A DNA stretch of 64,000 nucleotides. Origin: Peptostreptococcus faecalis (GTDB lineage: Bacteria > Bacillota > Clostridia > Peptostreptococcales > Peptostreptococcaceae). Made by a program: the position numbers and the translations under genes. Below, piece after piece: positions 62,188 to 64,000 of the stretch. The stretch is from NCBI RefSeq assembly GCF_900240845.1, contig NZ_OERU01000001.1:186001-250000 (forward strand), read 5' to 3'. The first letter of the stretch is position 1. Each line of letters starts with the position of its first letter. The notes beneath the pieces were generated by a model. It was not told the origin of the DNA. It made no database searches and saw nothing but the letters and a program-made list of their open reading frames with translations.

Positions 62188-62823
62188 TTAAAGTTGTTTT
62201 AATACTTCTTCATAAATAAAATCACATTTGTTAACTACAGATTCTACCAATGAATCCATTTCAACTTTATATTTATTCTTAAAGTCTTCATCATTTATAC
62301 TATTTAAGTTGATTAAAATATTAAGCTTTGCACTTAGTGCTGATGCTCTTAAAAATTGAACGCCTACACCTACATCGCTAATCAGCATTTTTGATCCTTT
62401 TTCTAATAATTCTTCATGAAGATATAATATTTCATTGCATATCTTTAATAGATCCATAGGAACTTTTGCCGCATTTTTAAGACATCTTTGTAGTTCTAAT
62501 TCTTTCTCTTTTTTTTCATTTTCTGTAGTAGACGGCATTTTATACGCATCTGCTAAAGGAAGAAATTGTCTAATATCCTCGTCTACTAAGTCTATAACTT
62601 TATCGTTTAAGTTTTCTGCTTTTTCAAGTATCTCTTTTATATCATCGTCAAACTGTGCATACTTTTTCTTCCCGACAGTAAAATTAGCAACCATTGAAGC
62701 CAAAGAATTAGCAAGCGTTGCTACATAAGCTGCTGCACTTCCTCCACCAGGCATAGTTTTCTTTGCACCTAAATCATTAGAAAATTCACTCATACTACAA
62801 TCTATATAATTTTTCCCTGACAT
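62188..62823 (-). CDS. fchA: Methenyl-THF cyclohydrolase / formimino-THF cyclodeaminase
   Basis: A 211-residue all-helical protein of the FTCD C-terminal family: CSMSEFSNDLGAKKTMPGGGSAAAYVATLANSLASMVANFT is the folate site segment in two parts, with VDEDIRQFLPLADAYKMP and LLISDVGVG-type helices after it. It performs the cyclodeaminase step of formimino-THF in purine or histidine/glycine fermentation, giving methenyl-THF for FolD and Fhs. GGGAGGA precedes the ATG at 62823. Confidence 0.92.
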   Translation of the reverse strand: MSGKNYIDCSMSEFSNDLGAKKTMPGGGSAAAYVATLANSLASMVANFTVGKKKYAQFDDDIKEILEKAENLNDKVIDLVDEDIRQFLPLADAYKMPSTTENEKKEKELELQRCLKNAAKVPMDLLKICNEILYLHEELLEKGSKMLISDVGVGVQFLRASALSAKLNILINLNSINDEDFKNKYKVEMDSLVESVVNKCDFIYEEVLKQL

Positions 62824-62910
62824 AATTCCTCCCAAAGTAAATATTATTTTTTTTCATATTCACGCTTCTACCATTATATGTTATTAAATTACGGATGTAA
62901 ATATTTATAC

Positions 62911-62951
62911 AACAAATAAGAAAAGCATATATAACACTTTTCTTATTTGTT
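62911..62951. terminator. Inverted repeat between fhs and fchA, possible terminator
   Basis: A 15-bp perfect stem AACAAATAAGAAAAG/CTTTTCTTATTTGTT. The T run is better on the plus strand, so its role as fhs terminator on the minus strand is uncertain. Confidence 0.5.
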
Positions 62952-63089
62952 TTTTATCACTATTTTATTCTATATCTCACTTATTTTAAAATTTTACAAG
63001 TATTTATTTGCATATTGTAACATTATAAACTTGTTAAAAATAGAGTAAGTCACTTTTAAAAATAGTTCTTTATCAAAATATTATTCAAT

Positions 63090-64000
63090 TTAGAATAGTC
63101 CTGATATTACTCCATTTTCATCTGTATCGATTTTTTCTGCTGCTGGAGCTTTTGGTAATCCTGGCATCTTCATTATAGCTCCTGTAAGTACAACTATAAA
63201 GCCTGCACCAGCTGATACATTTACTTCTCTTACATTTATTCTAAATCCTGTTGGTCTTCCTAATAGCGCTTGATCATCCGATAAAGAATACTGTGTCTTT
63301 GCAACACATACTGGAAGATTTCCAAATCCAAGATCTTCTAATTCCTTTATTTGCTTGTCTGCTTCTTTAGTATAGTCCACTCCGTCAGCACCGTATATTC
63401 TAGTTGCAACAGAGTTTAATTTTTCTTTAATGCTAAGATTTTCTTCATAGCAATACTCGAAGTTGTTTTCGCCTTTTTCTATTAATTTTAAGACTTCGTT
63501 GGCAAGGTCAATTCCACCTTCTCCACCTTTTTCCCATACTTCTGAAAGGGCAACATTTACACCTAACTCATTACACTTTTCTTCTACTAATTTTAATTCA
63601 GCTTCAGTGTCTGTAGGGAATTTATTAATAGCGACTACTGCAGGTAGTTTATAGACTCCTGTTATATTTTCTATATGTTTTAAAAGGTTTGGAAGACCAT
63701 TTTCTAGAGCTTCTAAATTTTCATTATTTAAGTCTGCTTTAGCTACACCACCATTGTATTTTAATGCTCTAACTGTAGCTACTATGATTACTGCATCAGG
63801 TCTAATACCCGCTCTTCTACACTTTATATCCAAGAATTTTTCTGCTCCTAAATCAGCTCCAAATCCTGCTTCTGTCACAACATAATCACCCATGTGCATA
63901 GCCATCTTTGTAGCTATTATTGAGTTACATCCATGAGCTATATTGGCAAAAGGTCCACCATGAATAATTGCTGGTGTTCCTTCCAAAGTCTGTACAAGGT
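63090..64000 (-). CDS. fhs: Formate-THF ligase, C-terminal part (runs off the window)
   Basis: About 303 codons of an enzyme normally near 555 residues, continuing past the right edge in the frame [25 protein letters not shown]. Other landmarks are [48 protein letters not shown] and the end [22 protein letters not shown]. It ATP-dependently joins formate to THF, or runs in reverse to make ATP in purine and glycine fermenters. It leads the fhs-fchA-folD cluster; a 266-bp gap with a hairpin separates it from fchA. Confidence 0.95.
   Translation of the reverse strand, partial: LVQTLEGTPAIIHGGPFANIAHGCNSIIATKMAMHMGDYVVTEAGFGADLGAEKFLDIKCRRAGIRPDAVIIVATVRALKYNGGVAKADLNNENLEALENGLPNLLKHIENITGVYKLPAVVAINKFPTDTEAELKLVEEKCNELGVNVALSEVWEKGGEGGIDLANEVLKLIEKGENNFEYCYEENLSIKEKLNSVATRIYGADGVDYTKEADKQIKELEDLGFGNLPVCVAKTQYSLSDDQALLGRPTGFRINVREVNVSAGAGFIVVLTGAIMKMPGLPKAPAAEKIDTDENGVISGLF

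Overview
The window is AT-rich (roughly 30% GC by eye) chromosomal DNA. It reads as a strictly anaerobic, low-GC Gram-positive bacterium of class Clostridia, most likely the Peptostreptococcaceae or a close relative. The basis is a Group B-type [FeFe] hydrogenase, Hcp, a double-cubane-type reductase with its activase, folate one-carbon genes (fhs, fchA, folD), CWB2 cell-wall proteins, T-box leaders and near-universal GGAGG ribosome binding sites. The genus cannot be fixed from sequence alone. I saw no rRNA or tRNA gene, CRISPR array, prophage or insertion sequence.

Layout. 1-4.8 kb: yebC (partial), nadE, an IMPACT/YigZ protein, a degenerate Nudix/HEAT-repeat pair, a membrane protein and rpsD with its own promoter and long leader. 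5-7.7 kb: two tandem hflX GTPase genes, the second lacking a family signature. 7.7-14 kb: a D,D-carboxypeptidase, a DUF4364 protein, an unknown gene, hcp and folC. 14-20.4 kb: a dipeptidase, sodA and a rubrerythrin-like gene, both of the latter with Fur/PerR-type operators, and valS behind a T-box reading GUA. 20.4-24.9 kb: pstSCAB-phoU with a PhoP-like repeat array and a terminator between pstS and pstC. 25-37.3 kb: [FeFe] hydrogenase, ABC-F ATPase, class A PBP, DEAD-box helicase, alkyltransferase, patatin, thiI and its cysteine desulfurase. 37.4-43 kb: two convergent surface-protein genes, a small CWB2 protein and a 1476-residue C10 (SpeB-type) protease with five near-identical repeats and three CWB2 anchors. 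43.4-46.5 kb: a two-gene ABC system resembling lactococcin-972-type exporters. 46.8-50 kb: a probable activase / double-cubane reductase / C-S lyase operon. 50.2 kb: a 41-codon lipoprotein gene. 50.5-55.6 kb: an unusual five-gene operon (acyl-CoA-dehydrogenase fold, cytoplasmic PhnD-like protein, single-domain MetE-like enzyme, OsmC-like protein, NhaC-family transporter). 56.4-59.1 kb: a polar amino-acid ABC transporter behind a T-box that appears to read AGA (Arg) and carries two successive terminator/antiterminator units. 59.1-64 kb: a UvrD-like helicase whose expected N-terminus has no standard start codon, then folD, fchA and the 3' part of fhs.

Together this is mostly core metabolism and stress defence of an amino-acid-fermenting anaerobe. 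The best candidates for something undescribed are the 50.5-55.6 kb operon, the single-specifier/double-terminator T-box at 58.7-59.1 kb and the divergent HflX paralogue.
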